Assembly (NCBI GenBank): GCA_016764115.1
Contig: JAESSM010000008.1
Coordinates: 11,754-39,814, forward strand
From: Bacteroidia bacterium
GTDB taxonomy: Bacteria; Bacteroidota; Bacteroidia; JAESSM01; NORP286
Reading direction: 5' to 3'
Length of the DNA: 28,061 bases
Positions 15,657 to 23,282 of this stretch are shown here, piece by piece. Both the position numbers and the translations under genes were made by a program. Below the pieces are notes generated by a model, which had not been told where the DNA came from, made no database searches, and saw nothing but the letters and a program-made list of their open reading frames with translations. Numbering within the stretch: the stretch's first letter is position 1; each line of letters begins with the position of its first letter.

Positions 15657-17651
15657 TCACTCACAAATTGATATTAAATGTTCATACGCACTATCAAATT
15701 CACCTTTAGTTGTGATAGGATATTCTAATTCAATAATCATATCATAAAAGCAGGTACATAGATTATTTACCTTCTTGATTTTTTCAGGGTCAGTGTTTTT
15801 ATAACTACCATCGGCTTGTTTAGTAGCGAATTTCTTATTATGAATCTTAATGCAGGCTTTTTTAGCATCCTCGATATTCCAGTGTTTCTTGTAATTTGAA
15901 TTTTTCTTAGATAAATCAATAAAAATATGCTCCTCTTTAGTAAAAGGTTTTGGTGTGAAAACAAGTTCTAATTTTTGCGCACTTTCTAATATTTCATACG
16001 TCAACCAACCTCTTGCTTTTTTATCTGAGTATATTTCTCTTGTACCAAAATCTGGATTTTTTCCGCTAAAGGAAGTACTATATTCAAATCCTTCTTCATC
16101 AACAATATGAAAATTATAATCCGAAAAACTAATTATGTTATTACCTGAATTGTTAATCAATACCTCAACTGCAACATATTTATTTGACTTTTTTGCATAA
16201 AATCCTGAATAATATTTTTCATAGACCACGTCTAATATTTGTAATTGATAGTTTTCCATATTTATTTTATCTCCGATTTTATATACGGAGACTTTTTCCT
16301 TTTTATTTATGTTTGAAACTATAACTCGACTATGAAACACTGCAATGCTTGATTGAAATAATGGGATTGACAAATTCAAACTTGGTATTGGAGTAATGCT
16401 CTTTAGTTTTCCTGTAAAAGTGATTATTTCATCAGGTTCTGTTTCTTTTCCCCTATAATATAAACAGATGAAGGCATTCGATAGTTTTTCTTTATTTTCA
16501 TCTAAAATATTCGCAATAACACCTTGATAATTTTCACTGTCTATCTCTATTAACTCCATAACTTTTACAGTGTAGCTAAATTCTTTTCCTATGTAGGAAT
16601 CGGATTGCTCTATCAATGTTGAATATTCAACAGATTTGTATGTATAATTAGATGTTATAGTGTCGTCTGAATATGCACTTTCACCGATAGTTTCCTGTTG
16701 ACTACTACTGAAATTCAAAGTATCAAATAAGTTCTTATCTAAAATTACTTTTGTTAGAATTAGGAGTAGTAAGCACCCCATTGATAAATAAAAAATAAAT
16801 AATTTTCTCTTTTTTAAATAGTGTTCTTGAGAAACCAAGAAACTTTTTATATCAGTAGATAAATGAATAATTACCCCTGTGAATAGTAATAATAAACATA
16901 AAGGAATAATTGAGAAATGGATACTATTATTTTCATTACCTAAATCACCAAATAGGAATGATAACAATACGAATCCACCAAATAAAACATAGGATGCTGT
17001 AAGTATCGTTTTAGCCCAAAGAATCCCATAATAAACAAATGTTGAAAAAAGCAACATGAAAATGAAAATGGTGAATATTAGAAAGGAATAACTTACATCA
17101 CTAATTAGTGGCAACATTAGAAAATATAAATTAAGCACTCCCAAAATGCTAAGCAAATAAATCTTACCTCTGGTAATACTTTTTTCACTCCCTAATTCTT
17201 CGCTTTTTAAGTCTAATAACTCAGGTACATTACCTGATTCTTCAACATTTGATTGTGTTATCTTATTTCCTTTTTGATTTTCTAAAAACTTTCTAATATC
17301 TTTTGATATATGCAATACAAAACCAGTATAAATAAATATCCCACCACCAATAATTACTTCTATCTTATAGAATAATAACAAATAATCCTCTGTAATAAGA
17401 TGTGCAAACCAAGCTATTCCCCGTACGACCATCCATAAACTGAATAGCCATTTTGCCCAAGTATGTCCATTATAAACAAAGTACATAAACAGTAACATTC
17501 CCGCTAATCGGGTGTGCGGAATATATCCCTGAATAGTCCCATAGTTATATCCTACAAACATATCTATTATAAATATGCTCGTAGCTAATAAAAAGACTAC
17601 TGATAAATGGATTTTACCGTTTTGGGGATTCTCATTCATAAAAAAGGGCAT
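15657..17651 (-). CDS. Multi-domain membrane protein: duplicated four-helix units, OB-like domain, DUF4352-like domain
   Basis: This 664-residue protein has about nine transmembrane helices. The first eight form two copies of one unit: both contain VYxGxxWAK (59-67 and 206-214) and both end with a matching juxtamembrane motif, HISKDIRKFL (114-123) and HLSTDIKSFL (263-272). After a ninth helix (~285-302) comes a segment like an OB/tRNA_anti domain (~345-420). A DUF4352/telokin-like beta-sandwich (~445-575) follows, recognised by KYVAVEVLINNSGNN, YNFHIVDEEGFEYS and a RGWLTYE-like turn. The tail has CIKIH and NLCTCFYD cysteines. An ATG at 17639 is an alternative start. It is bracketed by the nested palindromes at 15524-15641 and 17674-17792, as if it were a cargo unit. 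Function is unknown; membrane-linked defence or stress sensing is speculation. Confidence 0.7.
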   Translation of the reverse strand: MPFFMNENPQNGKIHLSVVFLLATSIFIIDMFVGYNYGTIQGYIPHTRLAGMLLFMYFVYNGHTWAKWLFSLWMVVRGIAWFAHLITEDYLLLFYKIEVIIGGGIFIYTGFVLHISKDIRKFLENQKGNKITQSNVEESGNVPELLDLKSEELGSEKSITRGKIYLLSILGVLNLYFLMLPLISDVSYSFLIFTIFIFMLLFSTFVYYGILWAKTILTASYVLFGGFVLLSFLFGDLGNENNSIHFSIIPLCLLLLFTGVIIHLSTDIKSFLVSQEHYLKKRKLFIFYLSMGCLLLLILTKVILDKNLFDTLNFSSSQQETIGESAYSDDTITSNYTYKSVEYSTLIEQSDSYIGKEFSYTVKVMELIEIDSENYQGVIANILDENKEKLSNAFICLYYRGKETEPDEIITFTGKLKSITPIPSLNLSIPLFQSSIAVFHSRVIVSNINKKEKVSVYKIGDKINMENYQLQILDVVYEKYYSGFYAKKSNKYVAVEVLINNSGNNIISFSDYNFHIVDEEGFEYSTSFSGKNPDFGTREIYSDKKARGWLTYEILESAQKLELVFTPKPFTKEEHIFIDLSKKNSNYKKHWNIEDAKKACIKIHNKKFATKQADGSYKNTDPEKIKKVNNLCTCFYDMIIELEYPITTKGEFDSAYEHLISICE

Positions 17652-18310
17652 AACCTCTTGCTATTAAAAGCATCATTTAGCAGTAGAGGTACGGCTAGCA
17701 CCTGCAAACATAAATGAAAGGCTACACCCAGACGGATGTAACCAGTCAATCTTGTTTGCATAAAAATTTAGCCGTTTCCTACTGCAAAATGACTGATTCG
17801 CTATATTATATAAGAACTATGTCTTGATTGTTTTTTACACTTATAGTTATATATAGTTGAACTTTATATTTTTAGAATGTTCATTTTCTCACTTATTATT
17901 AAACTATCAATACCATACTTGTTTAACATACTTATATATATGTATAAGTAGGGATAAAGGTAAAAAAACTCTTTTATCTCTTTAACATGTATTAATATAT
18001 TACAGCTCAAAAACCAACCTGGATAAAAAAGCCAGTATGCGATTTTTCAGGTTAGGGTTGTGAATCCCTTACATCTGCTAATAATTCAACGGCAAGCTAT
18101 GACCTAATGAACTATATTCCATGATGTGTTGCTCTTATAATAATTATCCTATTACCCTATATTGCCTATTTTTAACCTCTGTAACATCATTTCTCTTTCA
18201 ACTTGACATTACTTACCCTGATGCTAAAATTAATGATTTATTGAATAAATGGGAGGGGTTATATCCTACTTCGTGTAATGCTTATTATATGAGCCTGAAC
18301 ACATATTTTC
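17652..18310. other. Intergenic region with nested palindrome
   Basis: There is no credible gene in these 659 bases. They contain the large nested palindrome at 17674-17792, a very AT-rich stretch around 17800-18000, and a hairpin AACCTG (18016-18021) / CAGGTT (18048-18053) with A-run/T-run extension, followed by AGGG/CCCT. The last could end transcription from the tyrosine recombinase gene. A 66-codon frame at 18121 overlaps the recombinase end and looks spurious. Confidence 0.5.
17674..17792. repeat. Nested palindrome upstream of the membrane protein gene
   Basis: Three stems nest within each other. The outer one pairs TCATTTAGCAGTAG (17674-17687) and ACGGCTA (17691-17697) with TAGCCGT (17769-17775) and CTACTGCAAAATGA (17779-17792), with one mismatch and a small internal loop. 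The middle pairs TGCAAACA (17703-17710) with TGTTTGCA (17753-17760). The inner pairs GGCTACACCC (17720-17729) with GGATGTAACC (17734-17743), 8 of 10 pairs around a four-base loop. The full fold spans ~119 nt and ends 23 nt from the start codon at 17651. It could be a structured leader RNA or a DNA recombination or origin site. Confidence 0.6.
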
Positions 18311-19231
18311 CTACATTTTGACACCTTTAAATGCCTCGTAATATTGAGGCAAATCTTCTTGCTGAATTACCTCTTTATGATAAATCAGGATTGTTTCAAT
18401 GCTTCTGTGACGAGTATATGCAATTACCTTTGTGAGATTTCCATCAAAGTGTTTAACTAATCTTGATACGTAATAGTGTCTATAGCAATGCGCTGATTTT
18501 TCAATTCCAAGTTCACTGAAAATCGCACCAATAATATTTTGCATTGACCGTATTGATAATCTATCATTTCTTGAATTGTTGGAGCAACTTCTAAACAATG
18601 CTCCGTCTTTAAGTTTATTTGACCTTAGATACTTTCTTAGAGTTTTAACTGTAACAGGATGCAGGTGTATTAGTTCTTTATCATCTCTACCTTTACCCAT
18701 GATAAATGCTTTTTGCCTGTGAAGCTCCAAATCCACGACATTTAACCGATGCAATTCAATTAATCTTAAACCCTGATAAATCAATAGTGATATAATTGCT
18801 CTAACCCTGTCATGTGTTCCTCCTGTTGAAAGCGATTTACAATATTCAACTACTTTTAATATTTCTGCATCCGTTAAGCCGTCTCGTTTGTGTTTTTTGA
18901 CTTGTGAAAACCCTTTGATTCCTGCTGTAACATCAACTGGCAATAATCCCTTTCTTAACATCTGTTTTAGGAATACTTTCGCAGAAATTAAATACTTCTG
19001 TTTTGTAGAAATACTTATATCAGGTCTGTTACGTAAGTGGTTCTTAAATGCAACATAAGAATCATTATTAAATCCGTTTTGCTGGATAAACTGCAGGAAC
19101 ATCTTTATCCTATACTGATAATCTAAACGTGTTGTATCTGAAACGTCAATTTGAAGGTAAATACCGTGTGCTAAGTTCTCTAATTCCTGTATGCTCTTTT
19201 GAATATGGATTATGTTAATCCCTTCTGCCAC
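18311..19231 (-). CDS. Tyrosine recombinase/integrase
   Basis: This 306-residue site-specific recombinase has an N-terminal SAM-like core-binding domain (~30-105) and a catalytic domain with the full set of active residues: R156 in GLRLIEL, K180 in MGKGRDDK, H248xxR251 in AHCYRH, H275 in TRHRS and nucleophile Y284 in LIYHK. It should be active and promote integration or excision of the element, or act on local inverted repeats. It is too short for an integron IntI-specific insertion and none is visible. It is divergent from the MerR-like regulator across a 209-bp AT-rich gap holding paired palindromic sites. Confidence 0.9.
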   Translation of the reverse strand: MAEGINIIHIQKSIQELENLAHGIYLQIDVSDTTRLDYQYRIKMFLQFIQQNGFNNDSYVAFKNHLRNRPDISISTKQKYLISAKVFLKQMLRKGLLPVDVTAGIKGFSQVKKHKRDGLTDAEILKVVEYCKSLSTGGTHDRVRAIISLLIYQGLRLIELHRLNVVDLELHRQKAFIMGKGRDDKELIHLHPVTVKTLRKYLRSNKLKDGALFRSCSNNSRNDRLSIRSMQNIIGAIFSELGIEKSAHCYRHYYVSRLVKHFDGNLTKVIAYTRHRSIETILIYHKEVIQQEDLPQYYEAFKGVKM

Positions 19232-19337
19232 GACTCATGTATTTGCTGAAATGTACTAATATCATACCTTAATATACAAAAATGTAAGGAAATAAACAAG
19301 AAAAATTATAATTATTTATACATATAAAATACTGATA

Positions 19338-19381
19338 TACAATGTATTATAATTTTAATTAATTTATTACATTACATTGTA
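19338..19381. promoter_or_regulatory. Paired palindromic sites between recombinase and regulator
   Basis: TACAATGTA (19338-19346) and TACATTGTA (19373-19381) are exact reverse complements of each other 35 bp apart, centre to centre, in the divergent promoter region. Spacing close to three helical turns and position next to a MerR-like gene suggest operators or recombinase accessory sites. The region is very AT-rich, so chance must be excluded. Confidence 0.4.
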
Positions 19382-19404
19382 GTATAGTTTAATAAAATAA
19401 TCAT

Positions 19405-19412
19405 TACATTTG
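19405..19412 (+). promoter_or_regulatory. -7 promoter element of the MerR-like gene
   Basis: TACATTTG matches TAnnTTTG and lies 29 nt before the ATG at 19441. A TTG at 19378-19380 could be the -33 element, spaced 24 bp, and it overlaps the right palindromic site, which would allow autoregulation. Confidence 0.45.
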
Positions 19413-19440
19413 TATCATATTTATAATATGTGTTTTAGCA

Positions 19441-20277
19441 ATGATAAACTATAATATTAGCATAACAAGTAATGAAAAAGGGGAGCTTATTCTAAACAAA
19501 GCTGATGGAGATAATAAATCGCTGTACAGGTGTATAAACCTATTGAAGGAATGTACATCAGCATTCTCAATAGGAGACCTTGACATAACTTCCAGAGTAT
19601 TAAATAATTGGGATGAAAACAACATACTACTCAAACAAACAAAATCTAAAGACAAACATTATTGGAGAAAATTTAATTTACAAGAAGCTGTTTGGTTGCT
19701 CATTGTAAAACAACTAAGGGATTTTGGTATCCCCTTGAACTATATTCATAGGTACAAACAATTTCTTTTAAAACCTGTCTATAGCGGAAAATCCAAATCT
19801 AATAGTACTTCCTTTCTTGAAGTACTGGTTGCGTACTATTTATTGACTGAAAGGGTTGTCGCTTTAAAAATATTTCATGATGGTAATGGTGCTTTTTGGC
19901 TACAATCAGAGGATAATATTGGCTATTACTATTCCCCCAACAACGAATACAACTCGAAATCTGCCATTATTGTTCATCTAAATGATATAGTTGAACAGTT
20001 ATTTTTAATGCCAAAATTTATAAACAGACTCCCTGAGTTGAACCTCCTTAATGAACATGAAAAAGAGATTATCAATATCATTAAAGAGGGGAACATGGAT
20101 GAGTTAAATATAATGGATAGTAATGCTATTGAACATCCCTTTTTAACTACTAAGGACAATTTTAATGTGCAAGATATAGCAGTAGCCCTTTACCCCACCA
20201 TCATACGTAAAAACTATCAGGAAATATCTTATAAAACAAAAAGTGGTAAAAAAGTAGTAATCGAAAACGAACATTAG
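19441..20277 (+). CDS. MerR-like winged-helix regulator
   Basis: In this 278-residue protein residues ~41-101 follow the MerR helix-turn-helix plan: FSIGDLDITSRVLNNWDENNILL, a basic wing KQTKSKDKHYWRKF, then LQEAVWLLIVKQLRDFGIPLNYI. The rest (about 175 residues) has no effector domain I recognise; it contains an LVAYYLLTERVVALKIFHDG segment and a Lys-rich C-terminus. Because it lies between the tyrosine and serine recombinase genes, divergent from the first, it probably controls element genes or acts as a recombination directionality factor. It lacks the metal-binding cysteines of classical MerR proteins. Confidence 0.65.
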   Translation: MINYNISITSNEKGELILNKADGDNKSLYRCINLLKECTSAFSIGDLDITSRVLNNWDENNILLKQTKSKDKHYWRKFNLQEAVWLLIVKQLRDFGIPLNYIHRYKQFLLKPVYSGKSKSNSTSFLEVLVAYYLLTERVVALKIFHDGNGAFWLQSEDNIGYYYSPNNEYNSKSAIIVHLNDIVEQLFLMPKFINRLPELNLLNEHEKEIINIIKEGNMDELNIMDSNAIEHPFLTTKDNFNVQDIAVALYPTIIRKNYQEISYKTKSGKKVVIENEH

Positions 20278-20377
20278 AAAATAAAAATAGTTAAACCAAT
20301 ACTGTGAAATTGAACTCACGAAGGTCAATAATACCCTTCAAATCGAACCCATTACAGTTGCTTAATAAGCCTGTGAT

Positions 20378-20575
20378 ATGTTTGAAGATGACCTTAGCAA
20401 AGGATTTGCGAAAGGGAATGATTATTTATCCTTAGCAAAATGTAAAGCGATATTAAACGACAACAAAGAAGGTCGTAAATATTCCGATGAGGAAGTAAGT
20501 CAGATGAGGGAACTTCTACATTTAATAGCTAAAATTAATTACGAGAACCTCGATAAGCTTAGTGATTATGAATAA
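20378..20575 (+). CDS. Small conserved protein coupled to the serine recombinase
   Basis: This 65-residue acidic protein starts MFEDDLSKGFAKGN and contains GRKYSDEEVSQMRELLHLIAKI, a helical segment that I associate with short reading frames placed directly before serine recombinases in Bacteroidota elements. Its stop codon overlaps the recombinase start (ATG 20568, TAA 20573-20575), so the two are probably translationally coupled. Function is unknown; an accessory role in recombination is inferred from position only. Confidence 0.65.
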   Translation: MFEDDLSKGFAKGNDYLSLAKCKAILNDNKEGRKYSDEEVSQMRELLHLIAKINYENLDKLSDYE

Positions 20576-22142
20576 ACAGAGTATTATTTATTCCCGAGTA
20601 TCTACAGATGACCAAGCTAAAAATGGATATAGCCCCAATGCTCAGATAGACTTGTTAGAAAAAGTTTGCGAATTAAAGAGTGATACTATAATTGTATGCT
20701 ACAAAGAAGACTATTCAGGAGATACCTTTGATAGACCCGAATTTAATAAGCTTATCAACTTCGCCAAAAGCAACAAAAAGAACATAGACCAACTTATTTT
20801 TACCAGATGGGACAGATTCTCAAGGAATATGGAAGGAGCTCTTAAAATGATAAGGTTCTTTAATAGTTTGGGCATTGAAGTAAACTCAGTTGAGCAACCA
20901 TTAGATTTGACAATAAAAGAGAATAAACTCATGTTATCCATATACCTTGTATTACCTGAAGTGGAGCTGGATATTATAAAAGATAGAACAAGAAAAGGAC
21001 TACGTCAAGGAATGAAAGAAGGAAGATGGATGCATCCACCTCCAAAGGGATTTAATGCGCCAAGGTATAGCTCCGATAGAATTTTGACACCAAATGATGA
21101 TGCTCAATTCGTATTAAAGGGGTTTGAAATGATAGCTGAAGGCGCTTATTCAATAGATGAAGTGGGTAAAATGCTGAAAAAAGAGGGGTTTAATTATTCT
21201 AAATCATCGGTTCATAGAATGTTAAGACATACTGTTTATGCTGGCAAAATTCTAATTCCAGAATTCAAAGATGAAGATGAACAAATTATAGATGGATTAC
21301 ACGAAGCGATTGTACCAGAGAATCTTTTTGATAAGGTTCAGGAACTTTTGGATGGGCGAAAAAAAGTCCATATAAAAAGGGGATGTAGGGATGAAAAACT
21401 TCCATTACGTAATCACCTTATCTGTGCTAAATGCAATTATAATCAGTTGCTCACTGGAAGTGGGACTCCTAACAAACAAAAGAAGATTTACCACTATTAT
21501 CATTGTGATGCTAAAACATGTAAGAATGATACCAGAGAGTATATAAGAGCAGACAAAGCGAATAAAGCATTTGTGGAATATTTGATGGACATGAGATACA
21601 CAGATGAAGCCATAAATCTACTTTATGCCATGATAGAGAATATGTGCAAAAAGAATGAATCCTATAGAGAATCCAAATTTGATAGAATAGACAGAGCAAT
21701 TCAAGAATGTAAGGACTTACTTAACAACCTCGAAGATAAGTACCTTGGGAAAAGCGGAGTATATAGTGATATAGAGTATGCTAACACCAAAAAACGATAT
21801 AGAGACAAAATCAGTTCATTGAATAAAGAGAAGTTAGAAAAGGAAGTAGCGGAGGCAGATATCTTGGCAAAACTTGATAAATGTTTACCCTTTTTGCAAA
21901 ATTTCTCAAACACCTATGAAATGCTTGATATACTTGGAAAACACAAATTTATCGGTGCTATTTTCCCTGAAAAACTATACTTTGAGAAAAACGCTTATCG
22001 AACACCACATCTTAACGAAGTAATCTCCTTGATAATCAATAAGGACGTTGCTTTCAAAGATTCCAAAATGAAAAAAGCTGTTAAAAATAACAGCTTGTCC
22101 CATGGAGGGTGGAAGACGGGACTTGAACCCGCGACCCCCTGA
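20568..22142 (+). CDS. Large serine recombinase
   Basis: The frame begins at GTG 20562, but the ATG at 20568 gives the standard start MNKQSIIYSRVSTDDQ with catalytic Ser12 (524 residues). It contains the resolvase domain (~5-145), a recombinase domain (~160-270, with a YAGKILI strand and EAIVPENLFDKVQELL), a zinc ribbon (ICAKCNYNQLLTGSG followed by YHCDAKTC) and a coiled-coil region. The last ~13 codons (HGGWKTGLEPATP) are the antisense of the tRNA-His fragment, so the stop codon is provided by the attachment site. The C-terminus would therefore change on excision. It is probably the integrase of the element to the left. Confidence 0.9.
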   Translation: MNKQSIIYSRVSTDDQAKNGYSPNAQIDLLEKVCELKSDTIIVCYKEDYSGDTFDRPEFNKLINFAKSNKKNIDQLIFTRWDRFSRNMEGALKMIRFFNSLGIEVNSVEQPLDLTIKENKLMLSIYLVLPEVELDIIKDRTRKGLRQGMKEGRWMHPPPKGFNAPRYSSDRILTPNDDAQFVLKGFEMIAEGAYSIDEVGKMLKKEGFNYSKSSVHRMLRHTVYAGKILIPEFKDEDEQIIDGLHEAIVPENLFDKVQELLDGRKKVHIKRGCRDEKLPLRNHLICAKCNYNQLLTGSGTPNKQKKIYHYYHCDAKTCKNDTREYIRADKANKAFVEYLMDMRYTDEAINLLYAMIENMCKKNESYRESKFDRIDRAIQECKDLLNNLEDKYLGKSGVYSDIEYANTKKRYRDKISSLNKEKLEKEVAEADILAKLDKCLPFLQNFSNTYEMLDILGKHKFIGAIFPEKLYFEKNAYRTPHLNEVISLIINKDVAFKDSKMKKAVKNNSLSHGGWKTGLEPATP

Positions 22143-22167
22143 ACCACAATCAGGTGCTCTAACCAAC
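22108..22167 (-). tRNA. 3' fragment of tRNA-His (attachment site)
   Basis: The minus strand has the D-loop end TTGGTTAGAGCAC, anticodon stem-loop CCTGA-TTGTGGT-TCAGG with anticodon GTG (22145-22147), T-arm GCGGG-TTCAAGT-CCCGT, and acceptor strand CTTCCAC with discriminator C. The 5' acceptor strand and the start of the D-arm (~17 nt) are missing and replaced by unrelated sequence, so no functional tRNA can be made. CCA is not encoded. Such 3' fragments are left where elements integrate into tRNA genes. Confidence 0.85.
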
Positions 22168-22340
22168 CAAACTTCTTATAATGAGTAACTTATAAAGCTA
22201 TTTTTCTTATTTGATAAACAATTTGCAGGTCATTGCCTGGTTAATAATATTTTATTTCTCAAATATATGATATAAATTCTATCTTTTATTCAAGAAATTC
22301 AATCCCTCCCTTAAACATTCCTCTTAAGCCACTAAGAAGG

Positions 22341-22663
22341 ATAAACGGAGAATTTGTCAAGGGTGCTTGGAGGGTATGCCTGTGGGTTGGAGCATTCATT
22401 TTACCCTTTACTAATTTGGAGTATTGCTTACATTTGCGGAAGAGGAATTTTTAGGAGCAGTGCTGAAGTGATAGACAGTTACATTGTTAGCATATAAGAG
22501 ATATATAAAACAGTAAGAATGCAATTCTTCAGCACTTGGTCACTGCCTATCATGTGACAAACTAATTCTAGTATTTCCCTCCAAAATGTAGCTTCATAGC
22601 TAATTCTATACTTAAATAGCCTGAATTAGCCCAAACTGGTGACAGGCATATTCTTCCGTTTAT
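22341..22663. repeat. Long imperfect inverted repeat containing hairpin repeat copy A
   Basis: From outside in, ATAAACGGAGAA (22341-22352) matches TTCTTCCGTTTAT (22651-22663), TATGCCTGT (22375-22383) pairs with ACAGGCATA (22642-22650), GCTTACATTTGCGGAAGAGGAA (22426-22447, first 20 bases most similar) resembles the complement of 22575-22592, and AGTGCTGAAG (22459-22468) pairs with CTTCAGCACT (22527-22536). Unequal insertions interrupt the arms. The whole could fold into one long imperfect hairpin. A MITE-like or foldback element is the simplest reading. Confidence 0.55.
22459..22546. repeat. Hairpin repeat copy A
   Basis: A perfect 10-bp stem AGTGCTGAAG / CTTCAGCACT encloses a 58-nt loop that contains TTGTTAGCAT (22484-22493), ATATATAAAACA-like sequence and AATGCAATT, and is followed by GTCACTGCC. 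Copy B at 23755-23844 has the same stem and a loop of equal length. Confidence 0.7.
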
Positions 22664-22667
22664 AGAG

Positions 22668-22675
22668 TAATTTTG
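22668..22675 (+). promoter_or_regulatory. -7 promoter element of the 22750 gene
   Basis: TAATTTTG matches TAnnTTTG and lies just outside the right arm of the long inverted repeat, about 75 nt before the ATG. A clear -33 TTG is not seen at the usual distance, so this is a moderate candidate. Confidence 0.35.
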
Positions 22676-22749
22676 CAAATGTTCTTTTAATGTTATTTCT
22701 TTGCACCAAATTAGAAATCAAGTAATTAATCAATTAAAGAACTAACAAA

Positions 22750-23151
22750 ATGAAAAGAACATTATTAATAACTGCATTATTTCTAGGATTTAGTGTAGCT
22801 GGTTTTAGTCAAACAATGGAAAAGAGCACTGGGCAAATAATTGAAAAGGAATTACTTAGCTTTTATGAATTTGATGGAGACAATATTCCTATTGTTAAAT
22901 ACACTGTTAGGGACATGAATAGCGGTAAAGTGTATGAATCTCTTCCAAATCAAGCACAAATTGAAATCGGTACTTACGGTAAATTATATTTTTCTTCTCA
23001 AGGACATGTTGGAATGGGTGGATATGACATGTTAATCGGCGGTAGATGCAACAGTTCTGAAGTAGATCGGGATGATTGTGGAACAGCAATAGACTTTGTA
23101 TGGATTGCATTTGGTCCAAGAGGTGGGAACCCTAATATCAGTATTGAATAA
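22750..23151 (+). CDS. Small exported protein of unknown family
   Basis: This 133-residue protein has a Sec signal peptide MKRTLLITALFLGFSVAGFSQ that differs from that of the protein at 23283 by one residue in the first 22. The mature part is not recognised. It holds FYEFDGDNIPIVKYTVRDMN, an NQAQIEIGTYGKLYF strand, a Gly-rich turn SQGHVGMGGYD, and two cysteines in GRCNSSEVDRDDCG that could form a disulfide. The shape is that of a small beta-rich exported domain. A weak hairpin like the terminator at 23657 lies downstream (23211-23250). The gene is therefore related to its neighbour in its ends but not in its middle. Confidence 0.7.
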   Translation: MKRTLLITALFLGFSVAGFSQTMEKSTGQIIEKELLSFYEFDGDNIPIVKYTVRDMNSGKVYESLPNQAQIEIGTYGKLYFSSQGHVGMGGYDMLIGGRCNSSEVDRDDCGTAIDFVWIAFGPRGGNPNISIE

Positions 23152-23210
23152 AGTAAGCTAGTCAGGATTTTTAGCCAAGACATTTGAAACTAAAATTTTG
23201 ATCACAAATT

Positions 23211-23250
23211 TAGAACACTAAATAATTCATAGTAATTGCTTGGTGTTTTT
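23211..23250 (+). terminator. Probable terminator of the 22750 gene
   Basis: AACACTAA pairs with TTGGTGTT (one G-U) with AATT/AATT inside, followed by TTTTT. It is a degenerate version of the perfect hairpin at 23657-23694, which supports duplication of the gene ends. Confidence 0.5.
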
Positions 23251-23282
23251 AAGCTAAAATTTACATAATAAATAATTAGAAA

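Larger units (their letters stand above)
13880..22167. mobile_element. Composite integrated element(s) next to a tRNA-His fragment
   Basis: The stretch carries a recombinase remnant, a possible replication initiator, a tyrosine recombinase, a MerR-like regulator, a serine recombinase and a partial tRNA-His, with long AT-rich gaps and inverted repeats. That set is typical of integrated elements rather than core chromosome. The right edge is the tRNA fragment; the left edge is placed only by the remnant at 13880. It may comprise two or more layered elements, since both recombinase classes are present. Confidence 0.5.
22168..22749. other. Intergenic region dominated by a long inverted repeat
   Basis: No gene is visible. 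The region runs from the broken end of the tRNA-His fragment through an imperfect inverted repeat of ~320 bp to the promoter of the next gene. This is where the sequence right of the attachment site begins. Confidence 0.6.

Noticed and set aside
15524..17792. Classical integron attC sites around the membrane protein gene
   Set aside because: The folds lack paired RYYYAAC / GTTRRRY core sites at their ends and the nearby recombinase has no IntI-specific insertion, so a standard integron cannot be claimed.
17674..17792. Retron msr-msd RNA
   Set aside because: There is no reverse transcriptase gene anywhere in the window.
18121..18321. A 66-codon plus-strand frame overlapping the end of the tyrosine recombinase gene
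   Set aside because: It overlaps an established gene on the other strand and has no family features.
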